Assembly: GCA_910577415.1 (NCBI GenBank)
Contig: CAJTLK010000029.1
Location: forward strand, 1 to 21,217
Origin: an uncultured Oscillospiraceae bacterium
Lineage (GTDB): Bacteria > Bacillota > Clostridia > Oscillospirales > Oscillospiraceae
Length of the DNA: 21,217 nt
Direction: 5' to 3'
In this document: in pieces, positions 14,306-21,217 of the stretch
How the letters are laid out: the number at the start of each line of letters is the position of its first letter
How positions within the stretch are numbered: position 1 is the first letter of the stretch
Made by a program: the position numbers and the translations under genes
Notes under the pieces: generated by a model
Told to the model about the DNA's origin: nothing
Seen by the model: only the letters and a program-made list of their open reading frames with translations
Databases searched by the model: none

Positions 14306-16888
14306 ATGAAAAAGAAGCTCCTCTCCCTGGCCCTGGCGCTGACCATGGCCCTTTCTGTGGCCGGCCCCGTCGCTGCCGCAGAGCTGCCCGAGGGCTGGAA
14401 GCCTGCCGACGGCGCCCGCTTGAACGCCGCCCTCCTGGGGACCAAGCCTGTGGAAGGGCCTAACAGCACCTATATTCCTACCGCCGAGGAGGCGGAGAAG
14501 TACGTTGTCGAAAAAGGCTGGATGACCGGTACCGACAAGGGCTTTGCCCCGGAGCAGACCGTCACCCGGGCCACCATCTATGAGATGTTTTGGAAGATGG
14601 AGGGCAAGGGAGTGGTCAACTATGCCCTGACCTACACCGATATGCCCCAGGGCGTTTGGTACACCGAGTCCGCCCGCTGGGCCACCAGCGAGGGCCTGAC
14701 CACCGGCACCGGCAATAACCGTTATGACGGAGACCGAAACGTCACCAAGGCTGAAGCGATCACCATCCTCTACCGCTACATGAAGGAGTACAAGAAGCTG
14801 GATGTCTCCGTAGAGGAGGGCTGGAGCCTAGACGTCTTTGAAGACGTCGGTAAGATCCAGAATTGGGGCAAGGACGCCATGCTGTGGGCCTGGCTCAGCG
14901 GTGTTGCCTGTCAGCTGGACAGCGATCCCACCCTGGACCCGGAGAAAGAGATCACGCGCATGGAGCTGGCCCAGATGCTCACTGTTATGGGCGGCAATAT
15001 GGACGAGCAGAACGTCTCCTGGACCACGGAGACTATCTCCTATGAGAGTGATGGCCGCACCGTGCCCGCCATCCTGACCATGCCCAAGAACAGCGAGAAG
15101 GTCCCCGCTGTTGTCCTTGCCCACGGCCACGGCGGCAGCAAGGATGAGAACGTGGGCTTTGGCGGTATTGCTGAGGCCCTGGCTGCCAATGGCATCGCCT
15201 CCATCCGCATGGATTATCCTGGCTGCGGCGATTCCACCGCCTCCTTCCATGACAACACTATGACCAACATGATCGCCGACACCATGAAGGCTGTGGACGT
15301 TTTGAAGACCTACTCCAACGTGGACGCCGACAAGCTGGGTATCCTGGGCTACTCCATGGGTGGCCGTATTGCCAGCGAGATCGTGGGTGGAAAAAACAAC
15401 CCCTTCTCCGCCGTGATCCTTCTCTCCGCCGCCAACGGCACTGCCAGGGAGCTGGCTCCCAACATGTTTGGCGACCTGTCGACCTATAACGCTCTGAAGT
15501 CTACCGCCAAGAAGGACGGCTTCGCTGCCTTTACTAACGTTTACAACACTACCCTGGAGCTGAGCAAGGCTTGGTTTGAGGATATGGAGAGCGGAACGCC
15601 CCTCAAGTCCCTGGCCAAATTTGGCGGTCCCGTGCTGGTGCTCCACGGCGACAAGGATACCATGATCACCGACGAGATGAACCAGGACAACCTGAAAGCC
15701 TGCAAGAATGGCCGTGAGATCGTGGTGGCCGAGGCCGACCACGGCTACGGCTTCTACTCCGACCAGCCTGACGTCACCACCGCCGTGGAGGGCGCTGCCG
15801 TGGGCTTCTTCTCCCAGCATCTGCTGGGCGGTCTCACCGGCAAGGCCGTAGCCGCCAGCAAGTACGGCAACATCGGCACTGATATTTCCACCGCCGTCAT
15901 CGCCGGCGCGGGCTATGAAGTGGGCGATATCCTAAAGGTGGAGATCACCGATCAGGAGGCACTGAGCTTCCCCTACGGCACCGGCTACTCCAACGTGGAC
16001 CAGGGCAGCCCCCTGGCCCTGGATGATACCTCCGCCCACACCCTGGCCATGGCCATCAACCGGGGCGATTTTGCCACCACCTATGGCCTGGGCACCAAGA
16101 ATGCTGATGGCGCCAGCTACACCATGACTGCCGGAAAGACCATCAAGGTCTCCCTGGATGAGAAGGGCGGCTACCTGAAGGAGATGGAGCTACGGGCCAT
16201 CGACGACAAGCGTACCAACGAGCGCAAGGACTATTCCTCCGACGCCGTTTTCGCCAACTTCCGGGCCATCACCGTGGGCGATGTGGCTGAGGGGCGGCTC
16301 TACCGCGGCTCCAGTCCTGTGAACCCTGAGCTGGGTCGGAATACCTATGCCGACGACTTCCTGAAGAAGAACGGTGTGAAGGCCGTCTTGAATCTGGCCG
16401 ACAGCGAGGAGATCATGAAGGCGTACGAGGGTTATGACAAGACCTACTACGCTACCATTGCCGTGAAGCCTCTGAACCTGGGGGTGGACGTGAAGGCCGA
16501 TGACTTCAACGCCGGACTGAAGGAGGGCCTGGTGTGGCTCACCCAGCAGGAGGGACCCTACTACTTCCACTGCACCGAGGGCAAGGACCGGGCCGGATTC
16601 ACCGCCGCCCTGCTGGAGATGCTCTGCGGCGCCAGCGTCAAGGAGATCACCGAAGACTATATGCTCTCCTTTGAGAATTACTATTTCGTGAAGAAGGGTA
16701 GCGAGCAGTGGGACTACATTGCCCAGAGCAACATTGAGAAGTCCCTGCTGGATATCACCGGGGCCAAGGATGCCGCCGAGCTTGCCAAGGTGGACACCGC
16801 CAAGGCCGCCGAGAAATACCTCACCGAGACTGTGGGGCTGTCCGCCGACGAGGTGGCCGCCCTGAAGGACGCTCTCACCAAAAAGTGA
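14306..16888 (+). CDS. SLH-anchored fusion of alpha/beta hydrolase, SAM-HAT-C-like barrel and CX5R phosphatase
   Basis: The 860-residue product starts at ATG 14306 after AAAGAGGTC. Residues 1-25 are a signal peptide much like that of the 5'-nucleotidase-like protein (KKLLSLALAL in both). Three SLH-type repeats span about 45-225 (GWMTGTDKGFAPEQTVTRA; WYTESARWATSEGLTTGTG). An alpha/beta hydrolase (about 235-510) has nucleophile elbow GYSMGG (Ser350), acid loop HGDKD (Asp449 or Asp451) and His479 in ADHGYGF. Residues about 535-622 resemble the C-terminal barrel of SAM-hydroxide adenosyltransferases (PYGTGYSNVDQGSPLAL, LAMAINRGDFATTYGL) without its catalytic N-terminal half. Residues about 635-790 are a tyrosine/lipid-phosphatase-like domain with P-loop HCTEGKDRAG (Cys756, Arg762). 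Both active sites look intact. Esterase and phosphatase chemistry at the cell surface is inferred; the substrate is unknown. Confidence 0.85.
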   Translation: MKKKLLSLALALTMALSVAGPVAAAELPEGWKPADGARLNAALLGTKPVEGPNSTYIPTAEEAEKYVVEKGWMTGTDKGFAPEQTVTRATIYEMFWKMEGKGVVNYALTYTDMPQGVWYTESARWATSEGLTTGTGNNRYDGDRNVTKAEAITILYRYMKEYKKLDVSVEEGWSLDVFEDVGKIQNWGKDAMLWAWLSGVACQLDSDPTLDPEKEITRMELAQMLTVMGGNMDEQNVSWTTETISYESDGRTVPAILTMPKNSEKVPAVVLAHGHGGSKDENVGFGGIAEALAANGIASIRMDYPGCGDSTASFHDNTMTNMIADTMKAVDVLKTYSNVDADKLGILGYSMGGRIASEIVGGKNNPFSAVILLSAANGTARELAPNMFGDLSTYNALKSTAKKDGFAAFTNVYNTTLELSKAWFEDMESGTPLKSLAKFGGPVLVLHGDKDTMITDEMNQDNLKACKNGREIVVAEADHGYGFYSDQPDVTTAVEGAAVGFFSQHLLGGLTGKAVAASKYGNIGTDISTAVIAGAGYEVGDILKVEITDQEALSFPYGTGYSNVDQGSPLALDDTSAHTLAMAINRGDFATTYGLGTKNADGASYTMTAGKTIKVSLDEKGGYLKEMELRAIDDKRTNERKDYSSDAVFANFRAITVGDVAEGRLYRGSSPVNPELGRNTYADDFLKKNGVKAVLNLADSEEIMKAYEGYDKTYYATIAVKPLNLGVDVKADDFNAGLKEGLVWLTQQEGPYYFHCTEGKDRAGFTAALLEMLCGASVKEITEDYMLSFENYYFVKKGSEQWDYIAQSNIEKSLLDITGAKDAAELAKVDTAKAAEKYLTETVGLSADEVAALKDALTKK

Positions 16889-16916
16889 GGAAAAAGAGAC
16901 TGATATTCTTTGATCC

Positions 16917-16968
16917 TTTAAAGGGTAAGCCCCCTGAAGCATACGCTTCAGGGGGCTTACCCTTTAAA
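16917..16968. terminator. Long perfect hairpin between convergent genes
   Basis: A perfect 24-bp stem (16917-16940 with 16945-16968) with an ATAC loop lies between the stops at 16888 (+) and 16988 (-). The arms end in TTTAAA and no further T-run follows on either strand. It is probably a bidirectional terminator. Confidence 0.75.
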
Positions 16969-16987
16969 GAGAAAAAGGAGGGGAAAC

Positions 16988-18211
16988 TCAGAAGGTGGTT
17001 TTGACTTCTTTTTTGGTCTCAACAATGATCTTACCGTTCTTGATCACGAACAGGCGCTCGGGGATGTCAATCACGGCGGTATCTACACTGGTGGAATCCA
17101 GCAGCACCATATCTGCCTTTTTGCCGACCTCCAGGCCGTAGTCCTTCAGACCGATGGCCTTTGCGGCGTTGGTGGTAAGCATGGGGAGAACCGTGGGCAG
17201 GTCGTCGGCGCCGCCCAGGTGACACACGGGGATCGCCAGCATGGCGATGTGCATCAAATCACCGGTGCCATAGGGGGTAAAGGCATTGCGGATGTTGTTG
17301 GTCGCAAGGCACACGTTGACCCCGGCGTCCCGGAGCTTCCGCACGGGAGTCACCGCCCGGCGCACGTTATAGGTGTCCTTCCGGGCGCCGAGATGAAGGT
17401 CGGTGGCGGGCAGACACATGACGTTGATCTTTGCGTCAGCAATTTTCTTGAGAATAGGCTCCAGCTTCTCAGGGGGCAGAGCGGCAATGGCCGTGAGATG
17501 GCCCACCGAGACAAGGCCCTGCATACCCTCGGCAATGGTCTTGTCGCAGATATACTCAATGGTGATGGCGTCTGCATCGTCCTTGAAGTCCTGATGGAAA
17601 TCAATGGGCTTATCATACTTTTTAGCCAGGTTAAAGACCAGGTCAATATGCTCGTCGGCGGGAGTGTCATTGTAGGGGATACCTCCCACCACGTCGGCGC
17701 CCCAGTCCATGGCCTGAGTCATCATTTCCTCCACGCCGGGGCACTTGAAGATGCCCTCCTGAGGGAACGCGACCACCTGGATGTCCATGATGTCGCGGTA
17801 CTTTTCCTTAAGCTCCATCACGGTCTCAAAACCGGTGAAGCCCTGGGCCGGGTCAAACTCGGCATGAGTACGAATATGGGTGGTGCCGTGTCGGGCCAGG
17901 CTGAACAGCGCCCGGGTAGCCCGCTCCACCACATCCTCCTTGGTGAAGGTGGGCTTCAGCTTCGCGGTGACCTGGATGGCTTCCATCAGGGTGCCGGACT
18001 TGTTGGGCAGGCGATCCATGATATACGCCTTGTCAAAATGGATGTGGCTGTCCACCAATCCGGGGATCAACACCTTGCCTTCGGCGTCGATCACGCGGGC
18101 GGCCTGCGCGTCGATGCGGGGGGCGATATCCTTGATAAGGCCGTTCTCCACTGCCACATCGCGCTGTCCCTCATAGCCGGGAAGTTTCGCGTTTTTGATC
18201 AGAATATCCAT
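16988..18211 (-). CDS. Cytosine-deaminase-like amidohydrolase with altered active site
   Basis: The 407-residue protein of the metal-dependent amidohydrolase superfamily is closest in layout to cytosine deaminase (CodA). The ATG at 18211 has AGGAG eight bases upstream; the frame's earlier start overlaps the transporter end and lacks a ribosome site. The first metal motif is HIHFDK (His56, His58), followed by His206 (in FHQDF) and His238 (in SVGHL). Their spacing equals CodA His214 and His246. At the positions of CodA catalytic Glu217 and metal ligand Asp313 the protein has Phe209 and Asn305 (LATNNIRNAFTPYGTGDL), so cytosine deamination as in CodA is doubtful. CodA numbering is recalled, not aligned by software. 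It follows the transporter gene by 42 bases and is the last gene of the operon. It probably acts on a cyclic or open ureide, or another carbamoyl compound. Confidence 0.85.
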   Translation of the reverse strand: MDILIKNAKLPGYEGQRDVAVENGLIKDIAPRIDAQAARVIDAEGKVLIPGLVDSHIHFDKAYIMDRLPNKSGTLMEAIQVTAKLKPTFTKEDVVERATRALFSLARHGTTHIRTHAEFDPAQGFTGFETVMELKEKYRDIMDIQVVAFPQEGIFKCPGVEEMMTQAMDWGADVVGGIPYNDTPADEHIDLVFNLAKKYDKPIDFHQDFKDDADAITIEYICDKTIAEGMQGLVSVGHLTAIAALPPEKLEPILKKIADAKINVMCLPATDLHLGARKDTYNVRRAVTPVRKLRDAGVNVCLATNNIRNAFTPYGTGDLMHIAMLAIPVCHLGGADDLPTVLPMLTTNAAKAIGLKDYGLEVGKKADMVLLDSTSVDTAVIDIPERLFVIKNGKIIVETKKEVKTTF

Positions 18212-18253
18212 TTGATACACTCCTTTCCGTTTTGTCGAGGTGCTACACAACAA

Positions 18254-19618
18254 TTATTTTACAAAGAAGCCAATGACCAGCAGGATGACCGTAGCAAGGC
18301 CCACCCACTTCAAGTTGCCCTTGACGATATCGGTAATGCTCTTTTGGAAACCAGAGGCCAGAGCTTGCATGGTAATGTTCACATAGCTGATCTGGCTGCC
18401 GAAGCCAACGCCGATGGTAACAAGACCCACGGCCATGGGGGAGAAGCCCAGGGCCACGGCGATGGGAAGAATCAGGGCCAGCACGGAGCCCACGTAGGCG
18501 CCGGCGGGGAAGCCGATAAGGAAACCGGCCAAGATCATGGCGGGCACCAGCAGGAACGTAGGCGCCATCTGTGCCACGTTGACGATGGAGGTAAAGGCGC
18601 CGGTCTCGCTGATGACATTGATAAAGCCCAGGAAGATGCCCACGCCAAACAGGCGGGTCAAAATATAGGACGAGCCATCCACGAGGGCGGCGCAGGACTG
18701 GTTGAGGCTAAATTTGGTGCAAAGGGTAATAAGGCCGATGGTGATAACGGTATAGGCCAGAGGACCCAGTACGGGGATGCCGCCCACAGCTTTGTTGATC
18801 ATGGGGCCGACAATTACGGCAAACAGGAGGAAAATGGCGGGAATGGTGTTCTTCCACAGCTCGGCATTGCTCAGGTCCTTCACGTCCTCGCTCTCCTCGC
18901 CGGCAAACAGGGCCTTGCGGCGGATAGCGCCGAAGATGGCAATGGCCACGGCGATAATGACAAACACCACGGTAAAGATCCGCATCTGGCTGGAATAAGC
19001 GGCAGCGTCAATGCCGGTAAAGGAGCCAACCACTCCGGACTCCACGGAGGCGGGGGAGGTGGTAAAGCAAACCGCAGTCGCAATACTCATACCGGCGATA
19101 AGCTCAGGAATGGCGCCAAGGGCGGCAAAGGCAAGAGGCGCAATGACCATGGCGGAGCCGCCGCCGATGCCGGACATATAAGTGGCAGCAGACTGAAGGA
19201 TGACGATAAACGCGGCCATGATCCAGGTCTGATCCTTGATCCCTCGACGCACCAGTGTCAGGGCCGAGGTGTAGCCGCCGGATTTGAACACCGCTGTGGC
19301 TACTGCGGAGTTTACGATGGGAACGGTCATGCTCAGCATATTGGGGATGGCAGTCAGAAACAGAGAGTTGGCTGTCTTAAGGCCAATGCCGCCCAGGACC
19401 ATAGCCATAACGCCACCCACCAGGCCGGCCACCAGCATATCGACCTTCATAATGAGCAGGGCGATAATGACGATAAGGGGAATGACTACCACAAAGGCCA
19501 TAAAGCCCTCGGGAGCGGGGGCAATGCCGTCGGCGGCAAAAGCGCCCTGGCACAGGAAAGCCCCCAATATGGCGGCCATCAGCAGAAGGCGTGGCATCTT
19601 TTGTAAGAATCGTTTCAC
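18254..19618 (-). CDS. Multi-pass membrane transporter (carboxylate/anion permease type)
   Basis: The product has 454 residues. The GTG at 19618 lies eight bases after AAGGAG (19627-19632); the frame extends 20 codons upstream without a ribosome site. The N-terminus (MKRFLQKMPRLLLMAAILGA, FLCQGAFAA) looks like a signal peptide or first membrane segment. Roughly 11-12 hydrophobic segments follow, in two halves. A Gly-rich, Ser/Thr-rich re-entrant-like segment is visible (MSGIGGGSAMVIAPLAF, ATAVCFTTSPASVESG), and a counterpart stretch in the second half runs IGFPAGAYVGSVLALI. This resembles ion-transporter-superfamily permeases (DcuC/CitM/GntP-like); I cannot name the exact family. Its place between carbamate kinase and the amidohydrolase suggests it imports the compound the operon breaks down. 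The 120 bases before it contain no hairpin terminator. Confidence 0.8.
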   Translation of the reverse strand: MKRFLQKMPRLLLMAAILGAFLCQGAFAADGIAPAPEGFMAFVVVIPLIVIIALLIMKVDMLVAGLVGGVMAMVLGGIGLKTANSLFLTAIPNMLSMTVPIVNSAVATAVFKSGGYTSALTLVRRGIKDQTWIMAAFIVILQSAATYMSGIGGGSAMVIAPLAFAALGAIPELIAGMSIATAVCFTTSPASVESGVVGSFTGIDAAAYSSQMRIFTVVFVIIAVAIAIFGAIRRKALFAGEESEDVKDLSNAELWKNTIPAIFLLFAVIVGPMINKAVGGIPVLGPLAYTVITIGLITLCTKFSLNQSCAALVDGSSYILTRLFGVGIFLGFINVISETGAFTSIVNVAQMAPTFLLVPAMILAGFLIGFPAGAYVGSVLALILPIAVALGFSPMAVGLVTIGVGFGSQISYVNITMQALASGFQKSITDIVKGNLKWVGLATVILLVIGFFVK

Positions 19619-19738
19619 AACTACTTCTCCTTTCTCAAATTCGCTTCTTTCTCTTTTGCCTGAAATATTTGCTTCCAATTTGCTTTTGATTTTTCGCTGT
19701 TGAGGAGGCAGTATTGGGACAGCTACTGTCTTCTTTCA

Positions 19739-20698
19739 TCAGGAGGCTTCACCATCCCGGCAAACAATAGTACCTGTATTCCCCAACAATGCGTCAGTCA
19801 ATCGCTCCATGGACGTGATCAATACCTCCTCTCCTCCGCCCTTCAGATAGTTCAAGGCGGCCTGTATTTTTGGCTTCATGCTTCCCTCAGGAAATTGGCC
19901 TTGCTCCATATACGCGAGGGCCTGGGAGGCGGTCATCCGAAAAATTGCCTTCTGAGAAGGCTTTCCAAAATCCACATAGACCTGATCGACCCCTGTCAGG
20001 ATCACCAACATATCCGCTTTAATGTCTTGGGCGAGAAGAGCCGCTGCCAGATCCTTATCAATGACGGCCTCCACTCCCTGATACTGCCCGTTTTCCAGCG
20101 AAACCGGGATACCTCCGCCGCCGCAGGTGACAACGATATGCCCCTGTCGGAGAAGGGCGCTTACCGAATCGGCTTCGATGACTTGAAGCGGCTTGGGCGA
20201 GGGGACGACCCTGCGGTAGCCCCGTCCGGCATCCTCTTTAAAGATCAGTTCAGGGCGCTCTTCCCTCAGTTTCTCTGCCCGCTCATTGGAGAAGAACGGG
20301 CCAATGGGCTTTGTCGGGTTTTGGAAGGCCGGGTCCTGCCGGTCTACCACCATTTGGGTCACAACGCTGGTGATCTTTCCGTCCACACCTTTTTCCCGGA
20401 AGGAATTTTGCATGGACAGCTGAAGCATGTATCCTATCTGTCCCTGGGTCTGGGCGCCGCACAGGTCAATGGTTTGGACCGGGACGGTATCTGCCGCCGC
20501 CTCCGCCTGAAGGAGAATATTTCCTACCTGAGGGCCATTCCCATGGACCAGGACGATCCGGTAGCCCTTTTCATAGAGTTCTACGATAGGGCCGCAGCAG
20601 GTGCGAACGTTCTCAAATTGCTCGGCCACAGTGCCCTTTTGGTTCTCCTTTAAAATGGCGTTGCCGCCAATAGCGATCACGATCAGCTTTTCACTCAT
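19739..20698 (-). CDS. arcC: Carbamate kinase (ArcC/AllK family)
   Basis: The enzyme transfers phosphate from carbamoyl phosphate to ADP, giving ATP, CO2 and ammonia, in the cytoplasm. The 319-residue length fits the family (about 310). The ATG at 20698 is eight bases from AGGAGG (20707-20712); GTG codons at 20704 and 20707 overlap that site and are rejected. Family motifs are seen: IAIGGNAIL near the N-terminus, VHGNGPQVGN, VVPSPKPLQVIE, CGGGGIPV, DKDLAAALLA, LTGVDQVYVDFGKP and GSMKPKIQAA. It starts 18 bases after the stop of the DUF1116 gene. Here it is more likely an AllK-type kinase paired with a carbamoyltransferase than part of arginine deiminase metabolism, because no arcA or arcB is present in the window. 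Confidence 0.95.
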   Translation of the reverse strand: MSEKLIVIAIGGNAILKENQKGTVAEQFENVRTCCGPIVELYEKGYRIVLVHGNGPQVGNILLQAEAAADTVPVQTIDLCGAQTQGQIGYMLQLSMQNSFREKGVDGKITSVVTQMVVDRQDPAFQNPTKPIGPFFSNERAEKLREERPELIFKEDAGRGYRRVVPSPKPLQVIEADSVSALLRQGHIVVTCGGGGIPVSLENGQYQGVEAVIDKDLAAALLAQDIKADMLVILTGVDQVYVDFGKPSQKAIFRMTASQALAYMEQGQFPEGSMKPKIQAALNYLKGGGEEVLITSMERLTDALLGNTGTIVCRDGEAS

Positions 20699-20716
20699 CC
20701 GCACCACCTCCTGTCC

Positions 20717-21217
20717 TTACACGCCCACCTGCTCGGCAAAGGCCAGCAGAGCCTTTGTAAAGCAGTCCATGGGCGCCCGTACGATACCTGCGCCGATTTG
20801 TCCCACGCCGGGCTCCTTGTGGGCCATCCCGGTGTTGATGACCGGGGTGAGACCGGTTTCCACCACCTTGCAAATGTCGATGCCCATGGGCGTGCCCTGG
20901 AAGTCCAGGTTGGGCATGGTGAGCTGGGTGTTGGCCGCGTGGGTGATGCTGTACATATCTCTTGTGTAGTTGAGGGCCGCCTGCACCGAGTCCGCGCCCA
21001 CAAAACGCACCACAGCCGGGGCGGAGCCCATGGCAAAGCCGCCGATGCCATAGGTCTCGGTAATGGCGGAGTCGCCGATATCCGGGTTGGCGTCCTCCGG
21101 GCCAAAGCCGGGGAAAAACAGCCCTTCCGGCATCAGAGTCGGGGCCTGGAACCACTGTTCACCCAGGGCCGAGACCTTAATGCCAAAATTGGTGCCATTC
21201 CGGCTCATGGCGGTGAC
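20717..21217 (-). CDS. DUF1116 / YlbE (AllG)-like protein, C-terminal part
   Basis: The frame is open to the window edge, so the N-terminus is missing; 166 codons are visible. Conserved stretches such as MSRNGTNFGIKVS, GLFFPGF, NPDIGDSAITETYGIGGFAM and SAPAVVRFVGA are those I associate with the DUF1116/YlbE family. In E. coli the YlbE protein (AllG) is reported as part of the oxamate carbamoyltransferase that, with FdrA (AllF) and YlbF (AllH), forms carbamoyl phosphate at the end of allantoin breakdown, next to a carbamate kinase gene. The same pairing occurs here, with kinase 18 bases downstream. The ATG at 21208 is internal to the family sequence and is not the start. FdrA-like genes are expected further upstream, outside the window. 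Confidence 0.85.
   Translation of the reverse strand, partial: VTAMSRNGTNFGIKVSALGEQWFQAPTLMPEGLFFPGFGPEDANPDIGDSAITETYGIGGFAMGSAPAVVRFVGADSVQAALNYTRDMYSITHAANTQLTMPNLDFQGTPMGIDICKVVETGLTPVINTGMAHKEPGVGQIGAGIVRAPMDCFTKALLAFAEQVGV

Noticed and set aside
17219..19606. Long plus-strand reading frame (795 codons) opposite the amidohydrolase and transporter genes
   Set aside because: The translation is His/Gly/Asp-rich, low-complexity and like no protein family, while the opposite strand gives clear families with ribosome sites. It is a high-GC shadow frame.

Overview
The window (about 60% GC) looks like chromosome from an anaerobic gut Firmicute of the Oscillospiraceae type (Flavonifractor/Lawsonibacter-like). 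The clues are several secreted proteins with S-layer homology (SLH) repeats, strong AGGAGG-type ribosome binding sites, sigma-A-type promoters, and genes for sugar-polymer and nitrogen-compound use. This placement is inferred from style and gene content, not from a marker-gene match.

Left part (1-7446). The window opens inside a leftward gene for a large secreted pectate-lyase-like protein, of which only the N-terminal 433 codons are present. A 338-base divergent promoter region separates it from a rightward operon. That operon holds a MacA/YknX-like membrane fusion protein with a duplicated hairpin architecture, a MacB/LolD-type ATPase, a MacB-type permease broken by a one-base frameshift, and an SLH-anchored surface protein. 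A bidirectional terminator closes the operon against a convergent type I asparaginase gene.

Middle part (7540-10460). Asparaginase is on the minus strand. Upstream of it are an orphan plus-strand terminator and a two-gene tRNA unit (Leu-TAA, then initiator Met-CAT) with a near-consensus promoter and its own terminator. Divergent from the tRNAs is prfB (release factor 2), preceded by a tandem 69/70-bp repeat. The repeat encodes two matching hairpins that differ by compensatory base changes. The prfB reading frame is already fused at codons 25/26, the place where most bacteria keep the programmed frameshift.

Surface-protein block (10579-16888). Three exported proteins lie in a row: a 5'-nucleotidase/UshA-like enzyme with degenerate SLH repeats and a C-terminal module; a small stalk-domain protein carrying a second copy of that module; and an 860-residue fusion of SLH repeats, an alpha/beta hydrolase, a SAM-hydroxide-adenosyltransferase-C-like barrel and a CX5R phosphatase. 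The first two have clear promoters, and hairpins lie after each of the three.

Right part (16988-21217, all minus strand). A probable catabolic operon reads, in transcription order: DUF1116/YlbE (AllG)-like protein (partial), carbamate kinase, a multi-pass anion/carboxylate-type transporter, and a cytosine-deaminase-like amidohydrolase. Together they suggest uptake and breakdown of a carbamoyl- or ureido-containing nitrogen compound, with ATP recovered from carbamoyl phosphate. The amidohydrolase lacks two residues that are catalytic in its best-known relative, so its substrate is open.
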